Source: Brevundimonas bullata (GTDB lineage: Bacteria; Pseudomonadota; Alphaproteobacteria; Caulobacterales; Caulobacteraceae). From it: a stretch of 64,000 nucleotides of DNA. Positions within the stretch are counted from its first letter, which is position 1, and the number at the start of each line of letters is the position of its first letter. The stretch spans positions 124,001 to 188,000 of the forward strand of contig NZ_JACHLM010000003.1 of the NCBI RefSeq assembly GCF_014207965.1, given 5' to 3'. Shown here piece after piece: positions 19,721 through 28,908 of this stretch. A model generated the notes under the pieces. The model was not told where the DNA came from. It made no database searches and was given only the letters and a program-made list of their open reading frames with translations. A program made the translations under genes and the position numbers.

Positions 19721-20538
19721 ATCTGCGGGATCGCCTGGCTCAGTCGTCCGCCGACGCGGATGGCTTCAACCCGCGTCGCCAGGCCCGTGCGGTCGTCGGT
19801 CTCGACGAAGACGCCGCAGATGGTGGCCGGGCCGCTGGCGGGGACATAGCGTCCGCCCGACAGCCGCGTGGTGAAGCGGCGCAGCGGCTCTTCCTTGTCG
19901 TTGCCGATGACCGAGTCATAATCACAGCAACCGCCGGCGTCGGTCTGATAGGCCGTGCCGTGGGGCAGGATCTGGGCATCGGCGGTCGGGACGTGGGTGT
20001 GGGTGCCGACCACCAGGCTGGCGCGGCCGTCGCAGAAGTGGCCCATGCCCATCTTCTCGCTGGTGGCCTCGGCGTGCATGTCGACGATGACGGCGTCAGC
20101 GACCACGCCGAGCGGCGCGGCCTCCAGCTCGCGCTCTACGGCGCTGAACGGGTCGTCCATCGGGTCCATGTGGATGCGGCCCAGGACGTTGATGACCAGC
20201 ACCCGGCGGCCGTCGGCGGTCACGAAGACATCAGCGCCCCGGCCCGGCGCGTCCATCAGGCGCGGATAGTTGGCGGGACGGATCAGGCGCGGCTCGCGCA
20301 CGATATAGGTCAGGGCCTCGCGCTGATCCCAGCTGTGGTTGCCCAGGGTCAGGACATCGGCCCCGGCGGCGAAGATCTCGCGCGCCGTGTTCTCGGTGAT
20401 GCCGAAGCCGCCCGCGGCGTTCTCGGCGTTGACCACCACGAAGTCGAGTTTGAGGTCGCGCCTCAGCCCCGGAAGATGATCCGAAAGCCCATCGCGCCCG
20501 GACTTGCCGACCACGTCACCGAAAAATGCCAATCTCAT
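19717..20538 (-). CDS. Metallophosphoesterase of the YmdB family (TIGR00282 type)
   Basis: A 273-residue metallophosphoesterase. The metal ligands are in 'MRLAFFGDVVGKSGRDG', 'VVNAENAAGGFG', 'VLTLGNHSWD', 'IVDMHAEATSEK' and 'LVVGTHTHVPTAD'. The family hydrolyses 2',3'- and 3',5'-cyclic nucleotides in vitro and acts as a regulator in Bacillus. The start overlaps the stop of the formyl-THF cyclo-ligase by four bases (ATGA), so it is the last gene of the zapA-6S-ligase block. Confidence 0.92.
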   Translation of the reverse strand: MRLAFFGDVVGKSGRDGLSDHLPGLRRDLKLDFVVVNAENAAGGFGITENTAREIFAAGADVLTLGNHSWDQREALTYIVREPRLIRPANYPRLMDAPGRGADVFVTADGRRVLVINVLGRIHMDPMDDPFSAVERELEAAPLGVVADAVIVDMHAEATSEKMGMGHFCDGRASLVVGTHTHVPTADAQILPHGTAYQTDAGGCCDYDSVIGNDKEEPLRRFTTRLSGGRYVPASGPATICGVFVETDDRTGLATRVEAIRVGGRLSQAIPQI

Positions 20539-21080
20539 GGGACGGCTCTATAGCCGGTCTCGGTCAGAACGCCATGCAGGCGCATGTCATGAGGCTCCAG
20601 CGCCAGGCGCTCGACCTCCTGCCCCGCATAGGCGAAGCCGACGCGCACCGCATCCGGCAGGACGGCGAAGGTCCGGTCGTAATAGCCCCCCCCTTGCCCC
20701 AACCGCCCGCCGTGGGCATCGAAGGCCAGCAGCGGCGTCAGGATCAGGTCAGGCGTGACAGTCTCGGTCAGCGGCAGGGGCGCGGGACAGCCGGCGGCGT
20801 CCAGCTCCAGCGGTTCGCCCGGGGCCCAGGCGCGAAAGATCATGGCCGCGTCGCGCTCGATCACCACCGGCAGGCAGAGGCGACGCCCCTCCTGATGTAG
20901 GACCATGGCTAGGGCGTCCGTATCCAGTTCCGACCCCATGGCGCGATAGAGAGCGACCATGTCGCCGGACGGCAGGGCCCCGGCATGACCGGCGGCGCGC
21001 TCGGCGGCTTCGTTGTCGATCTCAGCCAGCCGCTTGCGCAGGGCGCGCATAGAGGCGCGGAGTTCGTGTTTGGAGGCCAT
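20535..21080 (-). CDS. 5-formyltetrahydrofolate cyclo-ligase
   Basis: A 181-residue protein from ATG 21080 (MASKHELRASMRALRKRLAE). The ATP/folate site 'DLILTPLLAFDAHGGRLGQG' followed by GGYYDR is diagnostic. It converts 5-formyl-THF to 5,10-methenyl-THF. It lies directly downstream of a 6S RNA locus on the same strand, the classic ssrS-ygfA arrangement. Upstream in-frame ATGs would run back into the RNA gene and are rejected. Confidence 0.93.
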   Translation of the reverse strand: MASKHELRASMRALRKRLAEIDNEAAERAAGHAGALPSGDMVALYRAMGSELDTDALAMVLHQEGRRLCLPVVIERDAAMIFRAWAPGEPLELDAAGCPAPLPLTETVTPDLILTPLLAFDAHGGRLGQGGGYYDRTFAVLPDAVRVGFAYAGQEVERLALEPHDMRLHGVLTETGYRAVP

Positions 21081-21184
21081 GCGCCGTCTCAAGCCCATCT
21101 GGACGTCAACGCGCCTAACCATAGCGCATAAAAACGCGCTCAAGCCGCGAGCGACCGCGTCGCGAGCATAGCGCAACAAAATGA

Positions 21185-21357
21185 AAGGGTGGCGGCGCCG
21201 CAAGAACCGTGAAGAACGTTTAAATCCTCTCGACCTGGGTAGCCAGGTGGGCTCCATATGCCCAGGCCCTCGAGCCCGGACAGGGACAGATCCCTTAGAG
21301 TGAATTAAGGTCAGAAGGATATGTTGTCTTCGACGTGAGCCGCAGCAGGACCCGCCG
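21185..21357 (-). ncRNA. ssrS: 6S RNA
   Basis: The non-coding stretch between zapA and the formyl-THF cyclo-ligase holds a structured region on the minus strand, in the same position as E. coli ssrS. A promoter ends about seven bases before the proposed 5' end (21357), giving a length near 170 bases. GGCGG near the 5' end pairs with CCGCC near the 3' end to close the molecule. Internal hairpins include GGGATCTGTCCC, GGGCTC...GAGCCC and ACCTGG-CTA-CCCAGGT. A T-rich tail (TTTCATTTTGTT) follows the 3' end. 6S RNA binds housekeeping RNA polymerase holoenzyme. Ends are approximate. Confidence 0.78.
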
Positions 21358-21363
21358 TCGGAC

Positions 21364-21392
21364 AAGATAGGCGGTCCGAGGCGTTTCAACAA
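21364..21392 (-). promoter_or_regulatory. Probable sigma-70-type promoter of the 6S RNA gene
   Basis: On the minus strand TTGTTG (21392-21387), a 17-base spacer and TATCTT (21369-21364) form a recognisable -35/-10 pair in front of the 6S RNA region. Confidence 0.55.
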
Positions 21393-21412
21393 TGGCGGAT
21401 CAACACCTTCTG

Positions 21413-21538
21413 TTTCCTCCCCATTTCATGGGGAGGGGGACCGCGTAGCGGTGGAGGGGGCGGCGCAAACGTCAGCCGTCGAGTCGCCCCCTCCGTCTCG
21501 TCGGCTACGCCGCCGATCCCCATGAAATGGGGAGGAAA
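21413..21538. repeat. Interspersed palindromic repeat, type A
   Basis: A 126-base element with mirror arms: TTTCCTCCCCATTTCATGGG at the left and its complement ending GGGGAGGAAA at the right. Inside are GGACCGCGTAGCGGTGGAGG and a matching CCCCCTCCGTCTCGTCGGC. The same element occurs at 48535-48670, and half of it at 51833-51900. It lies between zapA and the 6S promoter. Confidence 0.85.
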
Positions 21539-21549
21539 GACAGAGAGCC

Positions 21550-21888
21550 TCAGATCGTCTGGCAGATCTTCTCGATGCGGGCCGCCACGGCGTTCAGGGC
21601 CTCGGCCACGCCGTCGCCGGCGGGCGGCGGCGGAGCCTTGACCGGGCCGTCCTGCGGGACCGGGCCCTGGCCCTTCTCCAAGCGCTGTCGGGCCTCCTGC
21701 AGTTCGTCGGCCAGCATCAGCGAGGCCATAAGGAACAGACGCAGATCACCCACATGGCCGACCTCGCCGGAAATCTGGCGCACATGGACGTCGAACTGCT
21801 GGGCCAGGGTGCGGACGCGCTCTTCCTGACCGTCCGCGCAACCGACGGCGTAGGGACGGCCATTGATGTCCACTGTGACGGTCGCCAT
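21550..21888 (-). CDS. zapA: Cell division protein ZapA
   Basis: A 112-residue protein starting MATVTVDINGRPYAVGCADG, followed by 'VRTLAQQFDVHVRQISGEVG' and the helical 'LRLFLMASLMLADELQEARQ', the ZapA fold. ZapA binds FtsZ protofilaments at the division site. The start overlaps the stop of the upstream coiled-coil gene by one base. The C-terminus is Pro-rich and extends past the usual coiled coil. Confidence 0.92.
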   Translation of the reverse strand: MATVTVDINGRPYAVGCADGQEERVRTLAQQFDVHVRQISGEVGHVGDLRLFLMASLMLADELQEARQRLEKGQGPVPQDGPVKAPPPPAGDGVAEALNAVAARIEKICQTI

Positions 21889-22145
21889 CAGCGCGCCTCC
21901 TGTTCGGCCAGAACGTCGCGCACGGCTTCGGCGGCGCGGCCCAGGGCCTCGGCGGCGTCGCGGCTGGCGGCTTCCAGTTCGGCGATGCGGGTCAGGTCAG
22001 CGACATTCGACGCACGCGGCGCGAACAGGTCGTCGTCGGTGATGGCGGGGGCGGTGGCCGGACGCGCCTTCAGCTCCAGCACCTTGCGTTCCAGCAGGGC
22101 CAGGGCCTTGTCGATGCGTGTCTTTGCGGCCGTAACGGCGTCCAT
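21888..22145 (-). CDS. Small coiled-coil protein upstream of zapA
   Basis: An 85-residue protein from ATG 22145 (MDAVTAAKTRIDKALALLER). Two long helices with heptad-like Ala/Leu spacing are separated by an acidic Asp-rich linker containing 'ITDDDLFAPRA'. Its stop overlaps the zapA start, so the two are translationally coupled. Position and shape match the uncharacterised coiled-coil protein often found before zapA in alphaproteobacteria (DUF4164-like, inferred). A role in the Z ring is likely but unproven. Confidence 0.75.
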   Translation of the reverse strand: MDAVTAAKTRIDKALALLERKVLELKARPATAPAITDDDLFAPRASNVADLTRIAELEAASRDAAEALGRAAEAVRDVLAEQEAR

Positions 22146-22191
22146 TGGGGTCCTTTCGTCCAGATTCCGTATAGAACCTGTGCGCGCGTCG

Positions 22192-22219
22192 GGGTAAAGC
22201 GGCGCGCCCCGCTTTATCC
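22192..22219. promoter_or_regulatory. Leader hairpin before tkt
   Basis: GGGTAAAGCGG and CCGCTTTATCC form an eleven-base stem with one G-T wobble and the loop CGCGCC. It ends 23 bases before the GTG start of tkt in the divergent gap to the zapA operon. It may be a leader structure or a protein-binding palindrome (TAAAGCGG...CCGCTTTA). Confidence 0.5.
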
Positions 22220-22242
22220 TGTTCCAGACGAAAGGTCTCGCC

Positions 22243-24237
22243 GTGACCGACGCCCAAGCTGCATTCGCCAAGCCCTCGCCCAAGCAAATGGCCGACGCCA
22301 TCCGCGTCCTCGCCATGGACGGTGTCGAAAAAGCGAAGAGCGGCCACCCCGGCATGCCCATGGGCATGGCCGACGTCGCCACCGTCCTTTACTCGAAATT
22401 CCTGAAGTTCGACGCGAGCCGCCCCGACTGGGCCGACCGCGACCGCTTCATCCTGTCGGCGGGCCACGGCTCGATGCTGATCTACAGCCTGCTGCACCTG
22501 ACCGGCTACAAGGACGCGACCCGCGAACAGCTGGAAAACTTCCGCCAGTGGGGCGCCAAGACCGCCGGCCACCCGGAATACGGTCACATGACCGGCATCG
22601 AGACGACCACCGGCCCCCTGGGTCAGGGCATCGCCAATTCGGTCGGTTTCGCCCTGGCTGAGCGCCACCTGGCCGCCCGCTTCGGTTCGGACCTGGTCGA
22701 CCACCGCACCTGGGTCATCGCCGGCGACGGCTGCCTGATGGAAGGCGTGTCGCAGGAAGCCATCGCCCTGGCCGGTCGTCTGAAGCTGAACAAGCTCTGC
22801 GTCATGTGGGACGACAACGAAATCACCATCGACGGCAAGGTGTCGCTGTCGGACAACACCGACCAGCTGGCTCGCTTCAAGGCCTCGGGCTGGGCCGTCA
22901 AGGCCATCGACGGCCACGACCACAAGCAGATCCAGAAGGCCCTGGCCTGGGCGACCAAGCAGTCGAAGCCGACGCTGATCGCCTGCAAGACCAAGATCGG
23001 CAAGGGCGCCGCCACCATGGAAGGCAGCCACAAGACCCACGGGGCCGCCCTGGGCGCCACCGAGATCGCCGCCACGCGTCAGGCCCTGCACTGGTCCTTC
23101 GACCCCTTCGACCTGCCGGAAGGCATCCAGAAGGCCTGGGCCAAGGTCGGCAAGCAGGGCGCCAAGGCCCGTAAAGGCTGGGAAGCCCGCCTGCTGAACC
23201 ACGCCCAGCGCGACGACTTCACCCGCGCCATGGCCGGCGACCTGCCCACCGGCGCCTTCGAGGCCCTGGACGCCAAGCTGAAGGAACTGGTTTCGAGCCA
23301 ACCCGCTCTGGCCACGCGCCAATCCTCGGGCGAGGCGCTGGAGACGGTGTTCAACGCCATCCCCGAACTGATCGGCGGCTCGGCCGACCTGACCGGCTCG
23401 AACAACACCTTCGTCAAGAACACCCAGATCCTCGACGCGCCCGACTACGCCGGTCGTTACGTCAACTGGGGCGTGCGTGAACACGGCATGGCCTCGGCCA
23501 TGAACGGCATGGCCCTGCACGGCGGGGTCATCCCCTACGCCGGCACCTTCATGGTCTTCTCGGACTACAGCCGCCCGGCCATTCGCCTGGCCGCCCTGAT
23601 GGGCGTGCGCGTGGTCCACGTCCTGACCCACGACTCTATCGGCCTGGGCGAAGACGGCCCGACCCACCAGCCGGTCGAGCATCTGGCGGCCCTGCGCGCC
23701 ATTCCCAACCTGATGGTCTTCCGCCCGGCAGACACCGTCGAGGCCCTGGAATGCTGGCAGGTCGCCTTGCAGCACAAGAAGACGCCGTCGGGCATGTGCC
23801 TGTCGCGTCAGAAGACCCCGGCTGTGCGTCTGACCGACGCGGGCGAGAACCTGTCGCGCAAGGGCGCCTACGAACTGAAGGCCGCCAACGGCGAGGCCAA
23901 GGTCACCCTGTTCGGCACCGGCACTGAAGTCGCCCTGGCGCTGAAGGCCGCCGAGACCCTGGAGGCCGAAGGCGTCCCGACCCGCGTCGTCTCGGTCCCC
24001 TGCTTCGAACTGTTCGAGCAGCAGCCCAAGGCCTATCAGGACGCCGTCATCGGTCGCGGCACTGTCCGCGTCGCCGTGGAAGCCGCGATCAAGCAGGGCT
24101 GGGAACGCTTCATCGGCGAAGACGGCGGCTTTGTGGGCCTGACCGGCTTCGGCGCCTCGGCCCCGGCCGAAGTCCTCTACCGCGAGTTCGGCATCACCGC
24201 CGAAGCCGTGGTCGAAGCCGCCAAGGCCCGGCTGTAA
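22243..24237 (+). CDS. tkt: Transketolase
   Basis: A 664-residue protein beginning with GTG. The thiamine-diphosphate site is 'AGDGCLMEGVSQEAIALAGR' with the metal ligand Asn further on ('WDDNEI'). The pyrimidine-domain signature is 'HDSIGLGEDGPTHQPVEHLA'. The N-terminal 'GHPGMPMGMADVATVLYSKF' is typical. It moves two-carbon units between sugar phosphates in the pentose phosphate pathway. It is followed after five bases by an esterase-like gene. Confidence 0.97.
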   Translation: MTDAQAAFAKPSPKQMADAIRVLAMDGVEKAKSGHPGMPMGMADVATVLYSKFLKFDASRPDWADRDRFILSAGHGSMLIYSLLHLTGYKDATREQLENFRQWGAKTAGHPEYGHMTGIETTTGPLGQGIANSVGFALAERHLAARFGSDLVDHRTWVIAGDGCLMEGVSQEAIALAGRLKLNKLCVMWDDNEITIDGKVSLSDNTDQLARFKASGWAVKAIDGHDHKQIQKALAWATKQSKPTLIACKTKIGKGAATMEGSHKTHGAALGATEIAATRQALHWSFDPFDLPEGIQKAWAKVGKQGAKARKGWEARLLNHAQRDDFTRAMAGDLPTGAFEALDAKLKELVSSQPALATRQSSGEALETVFNAIPELIGGSADLTGSNNTFVKNTQILDAPDYAGRYVNWGVREHGMASAMNGMALHGGVIPYAGTFMVFSDYSRPAIRLAALMGVRVVHVLTHDSIGLGEDGPTHQPVEHLAALRAIPNLMVFRPADTVEALECWQVALQHKKTPSGMCLSRQKTPAVRLTDAGENLSRKGAYELKAANGEAKVTLFGTGTEVALALKAAETLEAEGVPTRVVSVPCFELFEQQPKAYQDAVIGRGTVRVAVEAAIKQGWERFIGEDGGFVGLTGFGASAPAEVLYREFGITAEAVVEAAKARL

Positions 24238-24242
24238 GCCAG

Positions 24243-25097
24243 ATGCGCCGCCTCGCCCTCGTCCTTAGCTTCGGCTTGTCGATGGCGGGCGGCGCACCCG
24301 CCCTCGCTCAGACCGCCGCCCGCGTGGCGGTCGAGACGCCCGTCGTCATCGGCCAGTCCTACGCCCTGCCCTCCGCCGTCATGGGCCAGACGCGCGAGAT
24401 CAACGTCTGGCTGCCGCCCGGCTATGACAAGGGCAGCCAGACCTATCCGGTCCTCTATGTGCTGGACGGCGGTCAGGATCAGGACTTCCACCACATCTCG
24501 GGCATCGCCCAGCTGGGGACCATCGTCGGCACGACCCGCGACGTCATCATCGTGGGCATAGCCTCGGTGGATCGCCGCAACGAGCTGGCCCTGCCGACCG
24601 AAAACGCCGAGCTGATCGCCCGCTATCCGACGCAGGGGCAGTCCGACCGCTTCCGCCGCTTCGTCGCGGAGGAGGTCCAGCCCTTCATCGAGGGCCGGTT
24701 CCGCACCAATGGCGAGACGGCCCTGATGGGCGAGTCCCTGGCCGGCCTGTTCGTGGTCGAGACCTTCCTGAAAGAGCCGCAGATGTTCGACGCCTATGTC
24801 GCCGTCAGCCCCAGCCTGTGGTGGGACGGCGGTCAGCTGGCGCGGCAGTCGGGGGCGCATCTGCGCGACCATTCCAACGACCCGCGCACCCTGATCCTGA
24901 CCCTCGGCGACGAGGGCGAGGAGATGCAGGCGCCGATGGACGTCCTGACCGCCAACCTGCGCGATCACGCCCTGCCCGGCGTCACATGGGACTTCACCCC
25001 GCGCCCGAGCGAGAGCCACGCCAGCATCTATCACGGCGCCGCCCTGGACGCCTTCCGCCGCCTCTATGCGGTTCCTGCGACAGAGACCGCCCCATGA
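24243..25097 (+). CDS. Secreted alpha/beta hydrolase, putative esterase (Fes/IroE-like fold)
   Basis: A 284-residue protein with a signal peptide (cleavage near ALA-QT, residue 22). The fold motifs are 'INVWLPPGYDKGSQTYPVLY', 'LDGGQDQDFHH', the nucleophile elbow 'ALMGESLAGLF' (Ser) and 'SESHASIYHGAA' (His). It belongs to the putative esterase family D group (PF00756) that includes enterochelin esterases. The natural ester is unknown. It overlaps the VOC gene downstream by four bases. Confidence 0.86.
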   Translation: MRRLALVLSFGLSMAGGAPALAQTAARVAVETPVVIGQSYALPSAVMGQTREINVWLPPGYDKGSQTYPVLYVLDGGQDQDFHHISGIAQLGTIVGTTRDVIIVGIASVDRRNELALPTENAELIARYPTQGQSDRFRRFVAEEVQPFIEGRFRTNGETALMGESLAGLFVVETFLKEPQMFDAYVAVSPSLWWDGGQLARQSGAHLRDHSNDPRTLILTLGDEGEEMQAPMDVLTANLRDHALPGVTWDFTPRPSESHASIYHGAALDAFRRLYAVPATETAP

Positions 25098-25486
25098 GCC
25101 ATCTCGGCGCCGTCAGCCTGCTGGTCCGCGACTACGACGAGGCCATCGTCTTCTTCGTCGGCAAGCTGGGCTTCGACCTCAGCGAAGACACCGACATGGG
25201 CGGCAGCAAACGCTGGGTCCGCGTCACGCCCAAAGGCGGCCAGACGTCCCTGCTGCTGGCCCGCGCTGTCACGCCGGAACAGCTGGCCCGCGTAGGCGAT
25301 CAGGCCGGCGGACGCGTCTGGCTCTTCCTCTACACCGACGACCTGATGCGGGACCACGCCGCCTGGCTGAAGGCCGGCGTCGTCTTCCGCGAAACGCCCC
25401 GTCACGAAGCCTATGGCAAGGTGGTGGTCTTCGAAGACCTCTACGGCAACGCCTGGGACCTGATCGAACCGACTACCGGAGCCTGA
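25094..25486 (+). CDS. VOC (glyoxalase/bleomycin-resistance fold) family protein
   Basis: A 130-residue single-chain VOC protein starting [20 protein letters not shown] at an ATG that overlaps the esterase stop. Two beta-alpha-beta modules are seen, with the closing '[17 protein letters not shown]' whose Glu is a typical metal ligand. The group includes glyoxalase-like enzymes and drug-binding proteins; activity cannot be told. It ends four bases before purT. Confidence 0.88.
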   Translation: MSHLGAVSLLVRDYDEAIVFFVGKLGFDLSEDTDMGGSKRWVRVTPKGGQTSLLLARAVTPEQLARVGDQAGGRVWLFLYTDDLMRDHAAWLKAGVVFRETPRHEAYGKVVVFEDLYGNAWDLIEPTTGA

Positions 25487-25490
25487 CGTC

Positions 25491-26684
25491 ATGAAGATCG
25501 GCACGCCGCTTACCGACCACGCCACGCGCGTCATGCTGCTCGGCTCAGGCGAGCTGGGCAAGGAGGTGGCCATCGAGCTGCAACGTCTGGGCGCCGAGGT
25601 GATCGCGGTCGACCGCTACGCCAACGCCCCGGCCATGCAGGTGGCGCACCGCAGCCACGTCATTCCGATGACCGATCCTCAGGTGCTGAACGGGATCATC
25701 ATGGCCGAGGCCCCGCACATCATCGTGCCGGAAATCGAGGCCATCGCCACCGACGTCCTGGCGGCCATCGAGGCGGCGGGTCTGGCGCGCGTCATTCCGA
25801 CCGCCCGCGCCAACCAGCTGACCATGAACCGCGAGGGCATCCGCCGTCTGGCCGCCGAGGAGCTGGGCCTGCCGACCAGCCCCTACGCCTTCGCCGGTTC
25901 CGCCGAGGAGCTGGCGGCGGGCGCCGAGGCCGTCGGCTTCCCCTGCTTCGTCAAGCCGGTCATGTCCTCGTCGGGCAAGGGCCAGTCCTATGTCGAAAGC
26001 GCCGAGGCCGTCGCCGACGCCTGGGCCTATGCGGAAGGCTCGGGTCGGGTCGCGGGCGGGCGGGTCATCGTCGAGGGCAAGATCGACTTCGACTATGAGA
26101 TCACCCTGCTGACGGTGCGGTCGCTGCGCGACGGCGCGGTTCGCACCGACTTCTGCGCCCCCATCGGCCATCGCCAGCAGAAGGGCGACTATGTCGAAAG
26201 CTGGCAGCCGCAGATCATGAGCGAGGCCGCCTTGCAGGCGGCGCAGGACATTGCCGGCAAGGTCACGGACGCGCTGGGCGGCCTCGGCGTCTTCGGCGTC
26301 GAACTGTTCGTCACCGCCGATCAGGTCTGGTTCTCCGAGGTCTCGCCGCGCCCGCACGACACCGGGCTGGTGACGTTGGCCACCCAGACCATGAGCGAGT
26401 TCGCCCTGCACGCTCGCGCCATCCTCGGCCTGCCGGTGGACGTCACCCTGCGCGAACCCGGCGCCAGCGCCGTCATCTACGGCGGCCTGGAGGCTGAAGG
26501 CGTGGTCTATGAGGGCGTGGCCGAGGCCCTGTCAGTGCCGACCGCCGACCTACGCCTGTTCGGCAAGCCCGAGGCGTTCGAGCGTCGCCGCATGGGCGTG
26601 GCCCTGGCCCGCGGCGCCGATACGGATCAGGCCCGCGCACGGGCGGGCGAGGCGGCGAGCAAGGTCCGCGTCGTCAAACCCTGA
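25491..26684 (+). CDS. purT: Formate-dependent phosphoribosylglycinamide formyltransferase
   Basis: A 397-residue ATP-grasp enzyme with '[20 protein letters not shown]' at the N-terminus, the ATP-grasp loop '[20 protein letters not shown]' and '[20 protein letters not shown]'. PurT uses formate and ATP for the first formyl transfer of purine synthesis, in place of folate-dependent PurN. No purN is present in this window. It is the fifth purine gene on the plus strand here. Confidence 0.96.
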   Translation: MKIGTPLTDHATRVMLLGSGELGKEVAIELQRLGAEVIAVDRYANAPAMQVAHRSHVIPMTDPQVLNGIIMAEAPHIIVPEIEAIATDVLAAIEAAGLARVIPTARANQLTMNREGIRRLAAEELGLPTSPYAFAGSAEELAAGAEAVGFPCFVKPVMSSSGKGQSYVESAEAVADAWAYAEGSGRVAGGRVIVEGKIDFDYEITLLTVRSLRDGAVRTDFCAPIGHRQQKGDYVESWQPQIMSEAALQAAQDIAGKVTDALGGLGVFGVELFVTADQVWFSEVSPRPHDTGLVTLATQTMSEFALHARAILGLPVDVTLREPGASAVIYGGLEAEGVVYEGVAEALSVPTADLRLFGKPEAFERRRMGVALARGADTDQARARAGEAASKVRVVKP

Positions 26685-26721
26685 AAAAACCCGGCAAAGC
26701 TTGCCCTGACTGTAAAATAAA

Positions 26722-26754
26722 GGCGCTGACCTTCGACTTTAGTCGGTTGGCGCC
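26722..26754 (+). promoter_or_regulatory. Hairpin in the purT-cstA gap
   Basis: GGCGCTGACC and GGTTGGCGCC pair over ten bases with two wobbles, and inside the loop GAC-TTTA-GTC can add three more pairs. There is no U tract, so it is not a standard terminator. It lies 67 bases before the preferred cstA start and may belong to its leader. Confidence 0.45.
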
Positions 26755-26820
26755 GGACCCCTAATGGGTTCAGAAATGCCGAAAGGTCGCACCCAAGCCG
26801 ACCCGGAGGACCGTTTCGCC

Positions 26821-28908
26821 ATGGGCAAGCTCAGGACCGCGCTGATTTTCGGCGCCATCGCCATACTGGGGGCGATCGCCCTCGCCGTCATCGCCCTGCA
26901 CCAGGGCGAGAGCATCAGCGCCGTCTGGATCGTGGTCGCGGCGCTCTGCGTCTACGCCATCGCCTACCGCTTCTACGCCCGCTACCTGGCCGGAAAGGTC
27001 ATGGGGCTGAACGCGAAACGGCCCACGCCCGCCGTGCGCCATAACGACGGGCTGGACTATGTGCCGACGCCCCGCAACGTCCTGTTCGGGCACCATTTCG
27101 CGGCCATCGCGGGCGCGGGGCCTCTGGTCGGGCCGGTGCTGGCGGCGCAGATGGGCTATCTGCCCGGCGTCCTGTGGATACTGGTCGGCGCCGTGCTGGC
27201 GGGCGCGGTGCAGGACATGATGGTCCTGTTCATGTCCACGCGCCGCGACGGGCGCTCGCTGGGCGACATGGTCCGCACCGAAATGGGCCCCATCCCCGGC
27301 ATCATCGCCCAGGTCGGCGTCCTGATGATCATGGTCATCATCCTGGCCGTTCTGGCCCTCGTCGTCGTCAAGGCCCTGGCCGAAAGCCCCTGGGGCACGT
27401 TCACCGTCGCCGCCACCATCCCCATCGCCATCTTCATGGGCCTCTACACCCGCTATCTGCGGCCCGGCCGCGTGGGCGAGGTCTCACTCATCGGCGTGGT
27501 CCTGCTGATCCTGGCCATCATCGGCGGCGGTCATATCGCCGCTGATCCCTTCTGGGGTCCGGCCTTCACCCTGTCGGGCACCACCCTGGCCATCGCCATG
27601 ATGGCCTACGGCTTCGTCGCCTCGGTCATTCCGGTCTGGCTGCTGCTGGCGCCGCGCGACTACCTGTCCACCTTCCTGAAGATCGGCGCCATCCTGGGCC
27701 TGGCCGTCGGCATCCTGATCGTGCGCCCGCACATCCAGATGCCCGCCATCACCCCCTTCATCGACGGCTCTGGCCCGGTCTTCTCCGGCGCCCTCTTCCC
27801 CTTCCTGTTCATCACCATTGCTTGCGGCGCGGTCTCAGGCTTCCACGCTCTGATCTCCTCGGGCACCACGCCCAAGCTGCTGGAGAACGAGAACCAGATC
27901 CCGCTGATCGGCTATGGCGCCATGCTGTGTGAGAGCTTCGTGGCCATCATGGCCCTGATCGCCGCCACGGTGCTGGACCCGGCCGTCTATTTCGCCATGA
28001 ACAGCCCGGTCGCGGTGATCGGCGACAACGCCGTCTCGGCCGCCGCCGCCGTGGCCCAGTGGGGCTTCCACATCACTCCGGCTGAGCTGGAGCAACTGGC
28101 CCGCGACGTGGGCGAGCATTCCATCCTGTCGCGCGCGGGCGGCGCCCCGACCCTGGCTGTCGGCATGGCCCACATCCTGTCGAACGTCATCGGCGGCAAG
28201 GCCATGATGGCCTTCTGGTACCACTTCGCCATCCTGTTCGAGGCCCTGTTCATCCTGACCACGGTCGACGCCGGCACCCGCGTCTGCCGCTTCATGATCC
28301 AGGACCTGCTGGGCGTGGCCGTGCCCAAGATGCGCGAGACCAAGTCCTGGACCGCCAACGTCCTGGCCACGGCCCTGACCGTCGGTCTGTGGGGCTACTT
28401 CCTCTACACCGGCGTGGTCGATCCGCTGGGCGGCATCAACAGCCTGTGGCCGCTGTTCGGCATCGCCAACCAGATGCTGGCCGCCGTCGCCCTGATCCTG
28501 GGCACGGTCGTCCTGTTCAAGATGAAGCGCGAGCGGTTCGCCTGGGCCACGGCGGTTCCGGCGGTCTGGCTGCTGATCTGCACCCTGACGGCGGGCTTCC
28601 AGAAGCTGCTGCATCCCGACGTCAAGATCGGCTTCCTGGCCCACGCCCGGAAATATCAGGACGCCCTGACTGCCGGCGACCTGCTGGCCCCGGCCAAGAC
28701 GGCGGGCGACATGCATCGCATCATCATCAACGACTACGTCAACTCGGCCCTGACGGCGGGCTTCCTGTTCGTGGTCCTGACCATGGTGGTTTACGGCGTG
28801 CGCGCCTGCCTCAAGGCCCGTCGGATCAACCACCCGACCGTGGTCGAGCAACCCGCCGCCCACGAACTGACGCTGGAGGACGAAGCCATGGACATCGCCC
28901 GTGCCTAG
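26821..28908 (+). CDS. cstA: Carbon starvation protein CstA family (peptide/pyruvate transporter)
   Basis: A very hydrophobic protein of 695 residues, with about 16-18 membrane segments. Family motifs are 'FGHHFAAIAGAGPLVGPVLA', 'FHALISSGTTPKLLENE' and 'ILTTVDAGTRVCRFMIQDL'. The start at 26821 has GGAGG eleven bases upstream; an ATG at 26764 would add 19 hydrophilic residues without a ribosome binding site. CstA/BtsT members import peptides or pyruvate. The stop overlaps the ybdD-like start, the usual pair. Confidence 0.95.
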   Translation: MGKLRTALIFGAIAILGAIALAVIALHQGESISAVWIVVAALCVYAIAYRFYARYLAGKVMGLNAKRPTPAVRHNDGLDYVPTPRNVLFGHHFAAIAGAGPLVGPVLAAQMGYLPGVLWILVGAVLAGAVQDMMVLFMSTRRDGRSLGDMVRTEMGPIPGIIAQVGVLMIMVIILAVLALVVVKALAESPWGTFTVAATIPIAIFMGLYTRYLRPGRVGEVSLIGVVLLILAIIGGGHIAADPFWGPAFTLSGTTLAIAMMAYGFVASVIPVWLLLAPRDYLSTFLKIGAILGLAVGILIVRPHIQMPAITPFIDGSGPVFSGALFPFLFITIACGAVSGFHALISSGTTPKLLENENQIPLIGYGAMLCESFVAIMALIAATVLDPAVYFAMNSPVAVIGDNAVSAAAAVAQWGFHITPAELEQLARDVGEHSILSRAGGAPTLAVGMAHILSNVIGGKAMMAFWYHFAILFEALFILTTVDAGTRVCRFMIQDLLGVAVPKMRETKSWTANVLATALTVGLWGYFLYTGVVDPLGGINSLWPLFGIANQMLAAVALILGTVVLFKMKRERFAWATAVPAVWLLICTLTAGFQKLLHPDVKIGFLAHARKYQDALTAGDLLAPAKTAGDMHRIIINDYVNSALTAGFLFVVLTMVVYGVRACLKARRINHPTVVEQPAAHELTLEDEAMDIARA

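Noticed and set aside
21997..23775. A 592-codon minus-strand frame across tkt
   Set aside because: Shadow of the transketolase gene and conflicts with the well-supported zapA operon.
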